Source of the DNA: an uncultured Oscillospiraceae bacterium
GTDB taxonomy: Bacteria; Bacillota; Clostridia; Oscillospirales; Oscillospiraceae
Direction: 5' to 3'
Assembly: GCA_910587285.1 (NCBI GenBank)
Contig: CAJULM010000026.1
Coordinates: 1 to 38,783, forward strand
Length of the DNA stretch: 38,783 nucleotides
The notes below the pieces were generated by a model. The model was given only the letters and a program-made list of their open reading frames with translations. It was not told where the DNA came from and did no database searches. The position numbers were made by a program, and so were the translations under genes. Positions 31,313 to 37,612 of the stretch are shown here, one piece after another; positions within the stretch are counted from its first letter, which is position 1, and every line of letters starts with the position of its first letter.

Positions 31313-31597
31313 ATGAATCTCAAACCCCTGTCCGACCGCGTGATCCTCAAGGCCCTGGAGGCCGAGGAGAAGACCAAGGGCGGCATCATCCTCACCGGCG
31401 GCGCCAAGGAGAAGCCCGAAATGGCCGAGGTAGTGGCCGTGGGTCCCGGCGGCACGGTGGACGGCAAGGAGGTCGTCATGACGGTGAAGCCCGGCGACAA
31501 GGTGCTCACCAGCAAGTATTCCGGCACCGAGGTCAAGGTGGACGGCGAGGAGTACACCATCGTGCGTCAGAACGACATTCTGGCCATCGTTGAGTAA
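31313..31597 (+). CDS. groES: Co-chaperonin GroES
   Basis: A 94-residue subunit of the heptameric lid of the GroEL chamber. 'LKPLSDRVILKALEAEEKT', the mobile loop 'KGGIILTGGAKEKP' (~22-35) and 'VKPGDKVLTSKYSGTEVKVDG' (given for location) are standard. The ribosome site is 'aaggaggaaatc'. The last 17 codons plus stop are duplicated 207 bp downstream (31751-31804) with one silent change. The usual short groES-groEL gap is therefore stretched to 289 bp. Confidence 0.97.
   Translation: MNLKPLSDRVILKALEAEEKTKGGIILTGGAKEKPEMAEVVAVGPGGTVDGKEVVMTVKPGDKVLTSKYSGTEVKVDGEEYTIVRQNDILAIVE
31544..31597 (+). repeat. groES 3'-end duplication, copy 1 (in the gene)
   Basis: These 54 bp encode GEEYTIVRQNDILAIVE plus stop. 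Copy 2 at 31751-31804 has 53 identical bases; the only change is gtt/gtg in the last valine codon. Confidence 0.95.
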
Positions 31598-31750
31598 ATT
31601 CCCGGAACCGCATCTGGAAGCCGTCCACCTGGGGCCCCATCGCAGATGGGGCGGCGCGTAAGCGCCGGAGGCTGACGGAATTCACTTCCGGCAGCCGCAT
31701 ATGAAATCCCAAAGGGGCCCCCGCGAAACGAAGTTTCGTGGGGAGACGGC
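31598..31750 (+). repeat. Family B insert (left arm) after groES
   Basis: A 153-bp insert starts directly after the groES stop. It holds three stems: 8-bp arms at 31634-31641/31645-31652, 5-bp arms at 31653-31657/31662-31666, and the family B hairpin with 11-bp arms at 31719-31729/31733-31743 ('ccccgcgaaac' / 'gtttcgtgggg'). The hairpin has a G-T pair at the same place as the copy at 2515-2545. The insert ends where the second groES tail begins. Confidence 0.88.
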
Positions 31751-31804
31751 GGCGAGGAGTACACCATCGTGCGTCAGAACGACATTCTGGCCATCGTGGA
31801 GTAA
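31751..31804 (+). repeat. groES 3'-end duplication, copy 2 (detached)
   Basis: A second groES tail with stop codon, enclosed between the family B left arm (31598-31750) and the family B right arm (31805-31850). At 2455-2665 the same two arms enclose an unrelated 70-bp core instead. Confidence 0.95.
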
Positions 31805-31850
31805 GAAGCGCGAAGCCGCGCGTTGCGAACAGGCGAAGCGTGACAACAGC
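31805..31850 (+). repeat. Family B right arm
   Basis: This matches 2622-2660 almost base for base ('aagccgcgcgttgcgaacag', then 'gcgaagcgtgac'). It is followed by ~35 bp of AT-richer leader with the groEL ribosome site. Confidence 0.85.
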
Positions 31851-31886
31851 GTAAACACATCTCAAATATTTTGGAGGTAATGCGAT

Positions 31887-33512
31887 ATGTCTAAAATCAT
31901 TTGCTATGGCGAGGAGGCCCGCCACGCCCTGGAGCGGGGCGTGAACCAGCTGGCCGACACCGTTAAAATTACCATGGGCCCCAAGGGCCGCAACGTGGTG
32001 CTGGACAAGAAGTTCGGCACCCCCCTCATCACCAACGACGGCGTGACCATCGCCAAGGAGATCGAGCTGGACGACCCCTTTGAGAACATGGGCGCGCAGA
32101 TTGTGAAGGAGGTCTCCACCAAGACCAACGACGTGGCCGGCGACGGCACTACCACCGCCACCCTGCTGGCCCAGGCCATCATCCGGGAGGGCCTGAAGAA
32201 CCTGGCCGCCGGCGCCAACCCCATGGTCATGAAGAAGGGCATCGCCAAGGCCACCGAGGCCGCCATCGAGGCCATCAAGAGCCACTCCAAGCCCGTTTCC
32301 GGCACTTCCGACATTGCCCGCGTGGGCGCCATCTCCTCCTCCGACGACGCCATCGGCACCCTCATCGCCGAGGCCATGGAGAAGGTCTCCCACGACGGCG
32401 TGATCACCGTGGAGGAGTCCAAGACCGCCGAGACCTACTCCGAGGTCGTGGAGGGTATGCAGCTGGACCGGGGCTACATCACCCCCTATATGGTCACTGA
32501 CACCGAGAAGATGGAGGCCGTGCTGGACGACGCCCTCATCCTGCTCACCGACAAGAAGATCTCCTCCATCCAGGACCTGCTGCCCATTCTGGAGCAGGTG
32601 GTGCAGACCGGCAAGAAGCTGCTCATCGTGGCCGAGGACGTGGAGGGCGACGCCCTGTCCACCCTGCTGGTGAACAAGCTGCGGGGCACCCTGAACGTGT
32701 GCTGCATCAAGGCTCCCGGCTTCGGCGACCGCCGCAAGGAGATGCTGGAGGATATCGCCATCCTCACCGGCGGCACCGTGGTGTCCTCCGACCTGGGCAT
32801 GGACATCAAGGAGACCACCATGGATATGCTGGGCACCGCCCGCCAGGTGAAGGTGCAGAAGGAGAATACCATCATTGTGGACGGCGCCGGCTCCGGCGAC
32901 GCCATCTCCGCCCGGGTGGGCCAGATCCGCAAGGCCATCGAGACCACCACCTCCGACTATGACAAGGAGAAGCTCCAGGAGCGGCTGGCCAAGCTGGCCG
33001 GCGGCGTGGCCATCATCCGCGTGGGCGCGGCCACCGAGGCCGAGATGAAGGAGAAGAAGCTGCGCATCGAGGACGCCCTGAACGCCACCCGTGCCGCCGT
33101 GGAGGAGGGCATTGTGGCCGGCGGCGGCGCCGCCTATGTGGACGCCATCGCCGCCGTGGAGAAGCTGGTGAACACCCTGGAGGGCGACGAGAAGACGGGC
33201 GCCAACATCGTGGCCAAGGCCCTGGCCGAGCCCATGAAGCAGATCGCCGCCAACGCCGGCATCGACGGCAGCGTGGTGCTGGAAAAGGTGAAGACCGCCG
33301 GCAAGACCGGCTACGGCTTCGACGCTTACAAGGAGGAGTACTGCGACATGATCTCCTCCGGCATCGTGGACCCCACCAAGGTGACCCGCTCCGCCCTGGA
33401 GAACGCCGCTTCCGTGGCCGCCGTGCTGCTCACCACCGAGTCCCTGGTGGCCGACAAGCCCGAGCCTCCCGCTCCGGCCGCGGCTCCCGCGCCCGACATG
33501 GGGATGTATTAA
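31887..33512 (+). CDS. groEL: Chaperonin GroEL
   Basis: A 541-residue subunit of the two-ring folding chamber that uses ATP to refold proteins with GroES. Signature stretches are 'VKITMGPKGRNVVLDK' (~26-41), the nucleotide-binding 'NDVAGDGTTTATLLA' (~80-94), 'KAPGFGDRRKEMLEDIA' and 'GIVAGGGAAYVDAI'. The C terminus is Pro/Ala-rich and ends DMGMY, a short version of the usual Gly/Met tail. The ribosome site is 'ggaggtaa'. It shares the CIRCE promoter with groES, but structured repeats separate the two cistrons. Confidence 0.98.
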   Translation: MSKIICYGEEARHALERGVNQLADTVKITMGPKGRNVVLDKKFGTPLITNDGVTIAKEIELDDPFENMGAQIVKEVSTKTNDVAGDGTTTATLLAQAIIREGLKNLAAGANPMVMKKGIAKATEAAIEAIKSHSKPVSGTSDIARVGAISSSDDAIGTLIAEAMEKVSHDGVITVEESKTAETYSEVVEGMQLDRGYITPYMVTDTEKMEAVLDDALILLTDKKISSIQDLLPILEQVVQTGKKLLIVAEDVEGDALSTLLVNKLRGTLNVCCIKAPGFGDRRKEMLEDIAILTGGTVVSSDLGMDIKETTMDMLGTARQVKVQKENTIIVDGAGSGDAISARVGQIRKAIETTTSDYDKEKLQERLAKLAGGVAIIRVGAATEAEMKEKKLRIEDALNATRAAVEEGIVAGGGAAYVDAIAAVEKLVNTLEGDEKTGANIVAKALAEPMKQIAANAGIDGSVVLEKVKTAGKTGYGFDAYKEEYCDMISSGIVDPTKVTRSALENAASVAAVLLTTESLVADKPEPPAPAAAPAPDMGMY

Positions 33513-33523
33513 AAGATAGGAAA

Positions 33524-33556
33524 GGACCCCAGGCCGATTGGCCTGGGGCCTTTTTA
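33524..33556 (+). terminator. groESL terminator
   Basis: Perfect 9-bp arms (33527-33535 and 33540-33548) with a GATT loop, extended by flanking pairs and followed by a T run, directly after groEL. Confidence 0.92.
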
Positions 33557-33564
33557 TTCTCATT

Positions 33565-33885
33565 CCGGGATATGCAGGGATCGCCCTGCGGGGCGGTACT
33601 TTCTCTCCCATGAGAGAAAGTACCCAAAGAGAATGCTTAGGGGGAAGTCCGCCGGTTCGGCTTCGAGCGCCAAGGGCGCGCTCTCGCTCACAGGCGGGCC
33701 TCCCCCTAAGAACCCCCTGTTTACGGGGGATGATTTACGCGGCGCCTGTCCAAACCCTTCCGGCGCGTGGGGCCTTCGACGCAAATACCCCTATTTGTGC
33801 TGCCGCCGGTATCTCGTCACTGACAAGCCCTGCCGTCCACCGCCTGCGCCTGGGGGGGAGGGGCAAGCCCCGCCCCTACATCTTA
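33565..33885 (+). repeat. Family A composite repeat, longest plus-strand copy
   Basis: Order: GC box, hairpin (33596-33623, arms 'gtactttctctc' / 'gagagaaagtac'), tail 'ccaaagagaatgcttagg', a 'ggttcggcttcg' to 'tcgctcacaggc' block, a 'ccccctgtttacggggg' stem, 'cttccggcgcgtgg', 'cccctatttgtgctgcc', and a C/G-run end. The same order, inverted, is at 4225-4524 and partly at 562-760. Open frames across it carry no ribosome sites and vary among copies. Confidence 0.8.
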
Positions 33886-33886
33886 T

Positions 33887-34057
33887 TTAAGCATCGTTCT
33901 CCATATTGGCAAGGGCAAACGTAATACACTGGTTTATAAATTCGTTGCGGGAAATGTTTATCATGCCCGCTTGGCGGTCAATTTCCCTTAGAAGCTCAGT
34001 GGGTATTCGCATAGAAATCACTTCTTTTTCTTGCCTTTTGGGGATAAATTTTTCCAA
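33887..34057 (-). CDS. Ribbon-helix-helix (Arc/CopG-like) DNA-binding protein
   Basis: A 56-residue protein starting at TTG (34057) after 'gaggatg'. The pattern is a short beta strand 'VISMRIP' (~13-19), helix 'TELLREIDRQAGM' and helix 'SRNEFINQCITFALANME', the ribbon-helix-helix fold used by small repressors and antitoxins. The gene is clearly richer in A/T than its surroundings, so it may be acquired. It is divergent from the Cys-rich gene, with an imperfect palindrome between them, and it may repress both. No toxin-like gene sits beside it. Confidence 0.7.
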   Translation of the reverse strand: MEKFIPKRQEKEVISMRIPTELLREIDRQAGMINISRNEFINQCITFALANMENDA

Positions 34058-34095
34058 GGGTATCACATCCTCTCTTGACTATTGTATTCTTTTCT

Positions 34096-34131
34096 GATAT
34101 CTTAATAAATATTCTATTTATAATAGATATC
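34096..34131. promoter_or_regulatory. Imperfect palindrome between divergent small genes
   Basis: AT-rich arms starting 'gatatcttaataaata' and ending 'tatttataatagatatc' face each other across three bases. It lies in the shared upstream region and is a likely operator for the ribbon-helix-helix protein (inference). Confidence 0.5.
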
Positions 34132-34160
34132 TAAAAATGAATACAAAAGGAGAGAGCAAT

Positions 34161-34361
34161 ATGAAAGGCTGGAAAGAGGTGCCTGAGGAGCGGTGCGGGA
34201 ACTGCAAATACTTCCATCAGCATTACACCCGCGACAAACGGGGTGGCTACTCCCCCCTGTGGTGCGGGCACTGTACCCACCCCCGGCTGAAAAACCGTCG
34301 AAGGGAGGAAACCTGCCCCCACTGGACCGCCAAAGACAAAGAAGACCCCCGCAGTTCGTGA
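34161..34361 (+). CDS. Small Cys-rich, probably zinc-binding protein
   Basis: A 66-residue protein with cysteines in pairs: 'CGNCKYF' (~12-18), 'CGHCTHPR' (~35-42) and a final 'TCPHW' (~50-54). This CxxC...CxxC...C pattern suggests a zinc-bound fold. Similar small proteins are widespread in Clostridia without known function. The ATG at 34161 follows 'aaggagag' at good spacing; an ATG at 34137 lacks one. The stop lies inside the terminator hairpin. Confidence 0.75.
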   Translation: MKGWKEVPEERCGNCKYFHQHYTRDKRGGYSPLWCGHCTHPRLKNRRREETCPHWTAKDKEDPRSS

Positions 34362-34377
34362 CTGCGGGGGCTTTGTC
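34346..34377. terminator. Terminator between convergent genes
   Basis: Ten-base arms (34346-34355 and 34361-34370) around a 5-nt loop lie between the Cys-rich gene and the thioesterase gene, with moderate T content downstream. Confidence 0.75.
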
Positions 34378-34381
34378 TGCG

Positions 34382-35119
34382 CTACAGGTCCGCCAGCGTC
34401 AGCGAGAAGTCGAACCGCTCGGTGTCGTCCTCGCCCTGGCCGCGGGCGAACAGCTCGCTGCCCTGGACGGCGGTGTCCACATAGAGGGCTTCCCCCGCCC
34501 GGCACTCGTTCACGTAGCCGATTTGGAAGGAGCGGACGAACTTGTCCCGGCCCAGCCGCTCCAGGTGCAGGCTGTCGCAGGCGAAATCGGCGTAGTGGAT
34601 GTTGTTCACGTGGCCGTTGATGTCGGTGTCGGAGTAGCGCAGGTCCCGGCGGACCCGGCCGTCGAACTGCTCCGGCAGGGCCACCCGGCGCAGCCTGACG
34701 CTCTTGCACAGATCGCCGCCGTCGGTGCCCTGGAACTCGGTGAGCTGCTTCATGCGGAATAGCTTGTGTTCGTCCACGTCCACCATGACCCAGATGGACG
34801 TGGCCTGACCGATGGGCCTGCCGTCCCGGTAGAAATCAAAATCCCGGTAGGTGGACGCGCCCGACGCGCCCCGGTGCCAGGTTTTCACGGTGATGGGGTC
34901 GTTCCAGCGCAGGGGCGCGTCCAGCTCCACCCAGCTGCGGGTGACCATCCACAGGCAGTTGTATTTTTTCAAAATCTCCGGGCCGGACACCCCCAGGGAC
35001 AGGGCGGCCTGGGTGGCGGCCTCCTGCATGACGCCCAGCACCGCCGACGGGCGGCACTGGTTGAACAAATCCACGTCCCGGGAGTCCACCCGGAGGTTCA
35101 TTTCGTAAAAGGTGCTCAT
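34382..35119 (-). CDS. Acyl-ACP thioesterase (FatA/FatB-like)
   Basis: A 245-residue hotdog-fold enzyme that releases fatty acids from acyl carrier protein. Two hotdog halves are visible: the first with 'NCLWMVTRSWVELDAPLRWND' (location only) and 'RDFDFYRDGRPIGQATSIWV', the second with 'SDTDINGHVNNIHYADF', the usual Asn/His motif of this family. The ATG at 35119 overlaps the stop of the zinc-ribbon gene (ATGA), so they are translated together. Bacterial members likely tune membrane lipid composition. Confidence 0.9.
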   Translation of the reverse strand: MSTFYEMNLRVDSRDVDLFNQCRPSAVLGVMQEAATQAALSLGVSGPEILKKYNCLWMVTRSWVELDAPLRWNDPITVKTWHRGASGASTYRDFDFYRDGRPIGQATSIWVMVDVDEHKLFRMKQLTEFQGTDGGDLCKSVRLRRVALPEQFDGRVRRDLRYSDTDINGHVNNIHYADFACDSLHLERLGRDKFVRSFQIGYVNECRAGEALYVDTAVQGSELFARGQGEDDTERFDFSLTLADL

Positions 35120-35739
35120 TTGCTGTTTTCCTTCCTTCCGGGGATGGTGATGGAGCAGCGGGCGCACAGGTCGGCCAGGTCGTCCGGCGTGGCGGCCGGG
35201 AGGCGCAGCGAGGCCCCACAGGAGGCGCACACCAAATCCACCGACGAGTAGCCAACCTTGACGCCGTAGTCCCCGCAGCCGCAGCCGCAGGTTACGCCGC
35301 CCCGCTGGGCGATGTCCTTGAGCTCGGCCAGCACCTCCGTCATGACCACGTCGTCCAAAAACGTGCCCCGGCTGTCCGTCTGGTCGTCCAGGCGCAGCTT
35401 GTCCACCGCCCGCTCCAGCTTGGCCATGGCCTGGAATACCCGGTCCTCCTGGCCGATGTGGCAGCAGCCCAGCCCCGACGCGGGGCAGGACAGGGCGAGC
35501 AGCGCCTGGCGGAGCAGGGCGTCGTTGGCGCACACGGCGGTGTGGTCCTTGGCGCAGAACAGGCAGGGCACGGTGATCTCGCACCGGTCGCCCAGCTGGC
35601 GGAGGCGCACCTCCGACTTGCCGCAGGGGCAGGGGAGCACGCTGTCCCCGGCGGCGAGCTGGAAGGCGGTGCGGCTGGCGATGACGGACTGGCCGCAGAC
35701 GGGGCAGATATATCCGATGGAACGGGTTTCTTCGGGCAT
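35116..35739 (-). CDS. Multi-zinc-ribbon protein of unknown function
   Basis: A 207-residue cytoplasmic protein with many Cys pairs: 'CPVCGQ' (~12-17), 'CPCGKS' (~37-42), 'CLFCAKDH' (~59-66), 'CGCGCGDYG' and 'CASCGASL' near the C terminus, plus a final 'CARC'. A helical segment (~100-150) separates the N- and C-terminal metal sites. I do not recognise a named family. The ATG at 35739 follows 'gggaggg'. It is coupled to the acyl-ACP thioesterase gene. Confidence 0.8.
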   Translation of the reverse strand: MPEETRSIGYICPVCGQSVIASRTAFQLAAGDSVLPCPCGKSEVRLRQLGDRCEITVPCLFCAKDHTAVCANDALLRQALLALSCPASGLGCCHIGQEDRVFQAMAKLERAVDKLRLDDQTDSRGTFLDDVVMTEVLAELKDIAQRGGVTCGCGCGDYGVKVGYSSVDLVCASCGASLRLPAATPDDLADLCARCSITIPGRKENSK

Positions 35740-35818
35740 ACGGGGTCCCTCCCAATATTTTCTGGAGGTATTATACCACCCCGGCGCATTTTTTTCCAGT
35801 GACAATTCCGTCCCACCG

Positions 35819-35847
35819 GCATAATTTTCCCCATTTGGCGCAAACTA
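35819..35847 (+). promoter_or_regulatory. Candidate sigma-G promoter of spoVAD
   Basis: GCATA (35819-35823) fits the sigma-G -35 and CAAACTA (35841-35847) resembles its -10, with a 17-bp spacer. spoVA operons are sigma-G controlled in the forespore in known spore formers. The -10 match is imperfect. Confidence 0.4.
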
Positions 35848-35877
35848 ATGCCACATTACGCCAAAGGAGTCACTTCC

Positions 35878-36894
35878 ATGGAAAATCAAAAGCTGGGGCG
35901 GCAGACCTTTCAGCCCGGCTCGCCCCCTGTGATCATCGGCTTCGGCTCCGCCGCCGGGAAAAAGGAGAGCCAGGGCCCCCTGGGCCGCCACTTCGACCAC
36001 ACCTGCCGGGACGACGCCTTCGGGGCCAAGACCTGGGAGCAGGCGGAGTCCGCCATGCAGGGGCTGGCCCTGGACGCGGCGCTGAAGCGGGCGGGGCTGC
36101 ACACCCCGGACCTGGATTTGCTGCTGGCGGGGGATCTGCTCAACCAGTGCATCGGCGCGGGCTACGCCGCCCGGGCGGCGGGCGTCCCCTTTTTCGGGCT
36201 GTATGGGGCCTGCTCCACCATGGGAGAGAGCCTGGCCCTGGCCACGCTGCTGCTCAGCGGCGGGTATGGGACCTATGCCGCCGCCGCCACCTCGTCCCAC
36301 TTCTGCTCGGCGGAGCGGCAGTACCGCACGCCGCTGGAGTACGGCTCCCAGCGCACTCCCACCGCCCAGTGGACGGCCACCGCCGCCGGGGCGGTGGTGG
36401 TGACCAACGCCGTCCGGCCCGGCCCCCGCGTCGCCCGGGTGACGGTGGGCATGGTGAAGGACAAGGGCATCAAGGACGCCAACAACATGGGCGCGGCCAT
36501 GGCCCCTGCCGCCTACGAGACGCTGAAAACCCACTTTGAGGACACCGGCCTCGCGCCGGACTACTACGACCTCATTGTCACCGGCGACCTGGGCAGCTTG
36601 GGCCATGAGATCGTCACCGATCTGTTTGAACGGGACGGGGTGAAGCTGGCCAACTACAACGACTGCGGCCTGATTCTGTTCGACCGGGAGGAGCAGGACG
36701 TGCACGCCGGGGCGTCGGGTTGCGGCTGCTCGGCGTCGGTGCTGTGCGGCTATCTGCTGCCGGGGCTGCTGTCCGGGCGGTGGAGCCGGATTCTGTTCTG
36801 CCCCACCGGGGCGCTGCACTCCCCCACGGCCACCATGCAGGGGGAGTCCATCCCCGGCATCTGCCACGCGCTGGCGCTGGAAGGAGGAAAATGA
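35878..36894 (+). CDS. spoVAD: Stage V sporulation protein AD
   Basis: A 338-residue thiolase-fold protein that binds dipicolinic acid and helps move it into the forespore. Family stretches are 'FQPGSPPVIIGFGSAAGKKE' near the N terminus, 'DLLLAGDLLNQCIGAGYAAR', 'GLYGACSTMGESLALA' and 'YDLIVTGDLGSLGHEI'. The ATG at 35878 follows 'aaaggag'. It overlaps spoVAE. SpoVAC, normally upstream, is absent at this locus; the gene before it is divergent. Confidence 0.96.
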   Translation: MENQKLGRQTFQPGSPPVIIGFGSAAGKKESQGPLGRHFDHTCRDDAFGAKTWEQAESAMQGLALDAALKRAGLHTPDLDLLLAGDLLNQCIGAGYAARAAGVPFFGLYGACSTMGESLALATLLLSGGYGTYAAAATSSHFCSAERQYRTPLEYGSQRTPTAQWTATAAGAVVVTNAVRPGPRVARVTVGMVKDKGIKDANNMGAAMAPAAYETLKTHFEDTGLAPDYYDLIVTGDLGSLGHEIVTDLFERDGVKLANYNDCGLILFDREEQDVHAGASGCGCSASVLCGYLLPGLLSGRWSRILFCPTGALHSPTATMQGESIPGICHALALEGGK

Positions 36895-37250
36895 TGGATT
36901 ATCTGAAGGCATTTGTGGTGGGCGGGCTGTTCTGCGTGGTGGGTCAGATTCTCATCGACAAGACCAAGCTCACCCCCGCCCGGATTTTGGTGGCCTACGT
37001 GGTGGCCGGCGTGGTGCTGGGGGCGGTGGGCGTGTACAAACCCCTGGCGGAGTGGGCCGGGGCGGGGGCCACGGTGCCCCTCACCGGGTTTGGCTACTCC
37101 TTGGCCAAGGGGGTGCAGGAGGCGGTGGCGGAAAAGGGCCTGCTGGGGGCGATTACCGGCGGGGTCACGTCCACCGCCGGGGGCATCGCCGCGGCCATCT
37201 TCCTGGGCGTGGTGGTGGCCATGATTTTCAAGCCCAAGCCCAAGGGGTAG
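36894..37250 (+). CDS. spoVAE: Stage V sporulation protein AE
   Basis: A 118-residue integral membrane protein of the SpoVA dipicolinate channel. It has about three membrane helices and the family stretches 'AFVVGGLFCVVGQILIDKTK' (~5-24) and 'VPLTGFGYSLAKGV' (~66-79). 'aaggagg' is 6 bases before this ATG; an adjacent ATG at 36891 overlaps the spoVAD stop. A hairpin related to family A starts on the last base of its stop codon. Confidence 0.95.
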   Translation: MDYLKAFVVGGLFCVVGQILIDKTKLTPARILVAYVVAGVVLGAVGVYKPLAEWAGAGATVPLTGFGYSLAKGVQEAVAEKGLLGAITGGVTSTAGGIAAAIFLGVVVAMIFKPKPKG

Positions 37251-37277
37251 TTCCTTTTTCTCAAGAGAAAAAGGAAC
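37250..37277 (+). repeat. Family A-like hairpin after spoVAE
   Basis: Perfect 13-bp arms (37250-37262 and 37265-37277, 'gttcctttttctc' / 'gagaaaaaggaac') have a 2-nt loop, then 'cgaaaaagagcttt'. The layout echoes the family A hairpin and its 'ccaaagagaatgct' tail. There is no T run, so it is a poor terminator. Confidence 0.55.
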
Positions 37278-37382
37278 CGAAAAAGAGCTTTAAACTCGCT
37301 GCCAAAGTAGCTGTAACCGTCAGATGTCAGCGACGGCCACGAACCGAGGATAAAATTTTTACAGTTTTTGTGCTTTGTGTCA

Positions 37383-37410
37383 TTGACAGGGCGGCATACT
37401 GTGCTATAAT
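37383..37410 (+). promoter_or_regulatory. metK promoter
   Basis: Perfect TTGACA (37383-37388) and TATAAT (37405-37410) with a 16-bp spacer, starting transcription just before the riboswitch. Confidence 0.85.
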
Positions 37411-37432
37411 AAAGCTGTCAACTGAATAATGC

Positions 37433-37520
37433 CTTATCAAGAGTGGTGGAGGGACCGGCCCGATGAAGCCACGGCAACCTGCGGTGCAAGGTGCCAAGTC
37501 CGGCGGAAACGCGAGATGAG
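37433..37520 (+). ncRNA. SAM-I (S-box) riboswitch aptamer
   Basis: Conserved S-box blocks occur in order: 'cttatcaagag' (P1 5' strand), 'ggtggaggga', 'ggcccgatgaagcc', 'cggcaacc', 'ggtgccaagtcc' and the closing 'gatgag'. P1 pairs 37433-37438 with 37515-37520. It binds S-adenosylmethionine and controls metK, which makes it. Confidence 0.97.
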
Positions 37521-37539
37521 GAAAAGACCTGATTCATCC

Positions 37540-37573
37540 AGCCCCGCCGAGTAAAGTTCGGCGGGGCTTTTTT
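37540..37573 (+). terminator. SAM riboswitch expression-platform terminator
   Basis: Eleven-base arms (37540-37550 and 37558-37568) are followed by a T run. When SAM binds the aptamer this hairpin should form and stop transcription before metK. Confidence 0.95.
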
Positions 37574-37612
37574 CAGCCCTCATTTCCTCCCATCAAAGAA
37601 AGGAGAAAAAAT

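Noticed and set aside
31701..31880. 59-residue ORF crossing the groES tail copy in another frame
   Set aside because: It shares KAARCEQAKRD with the frame at 2623-2655, which only shows the DNA repeat is shared. It has no ribosome site, reads the groES tail out of frame and overlaps the groEL ribosome site.
37250..37277. spoVAE intrinsic terminator
   Set aside because: The stem is perfect but is followed by CCGAAAAAG rather than a T run; it fits the family A hairpin better.
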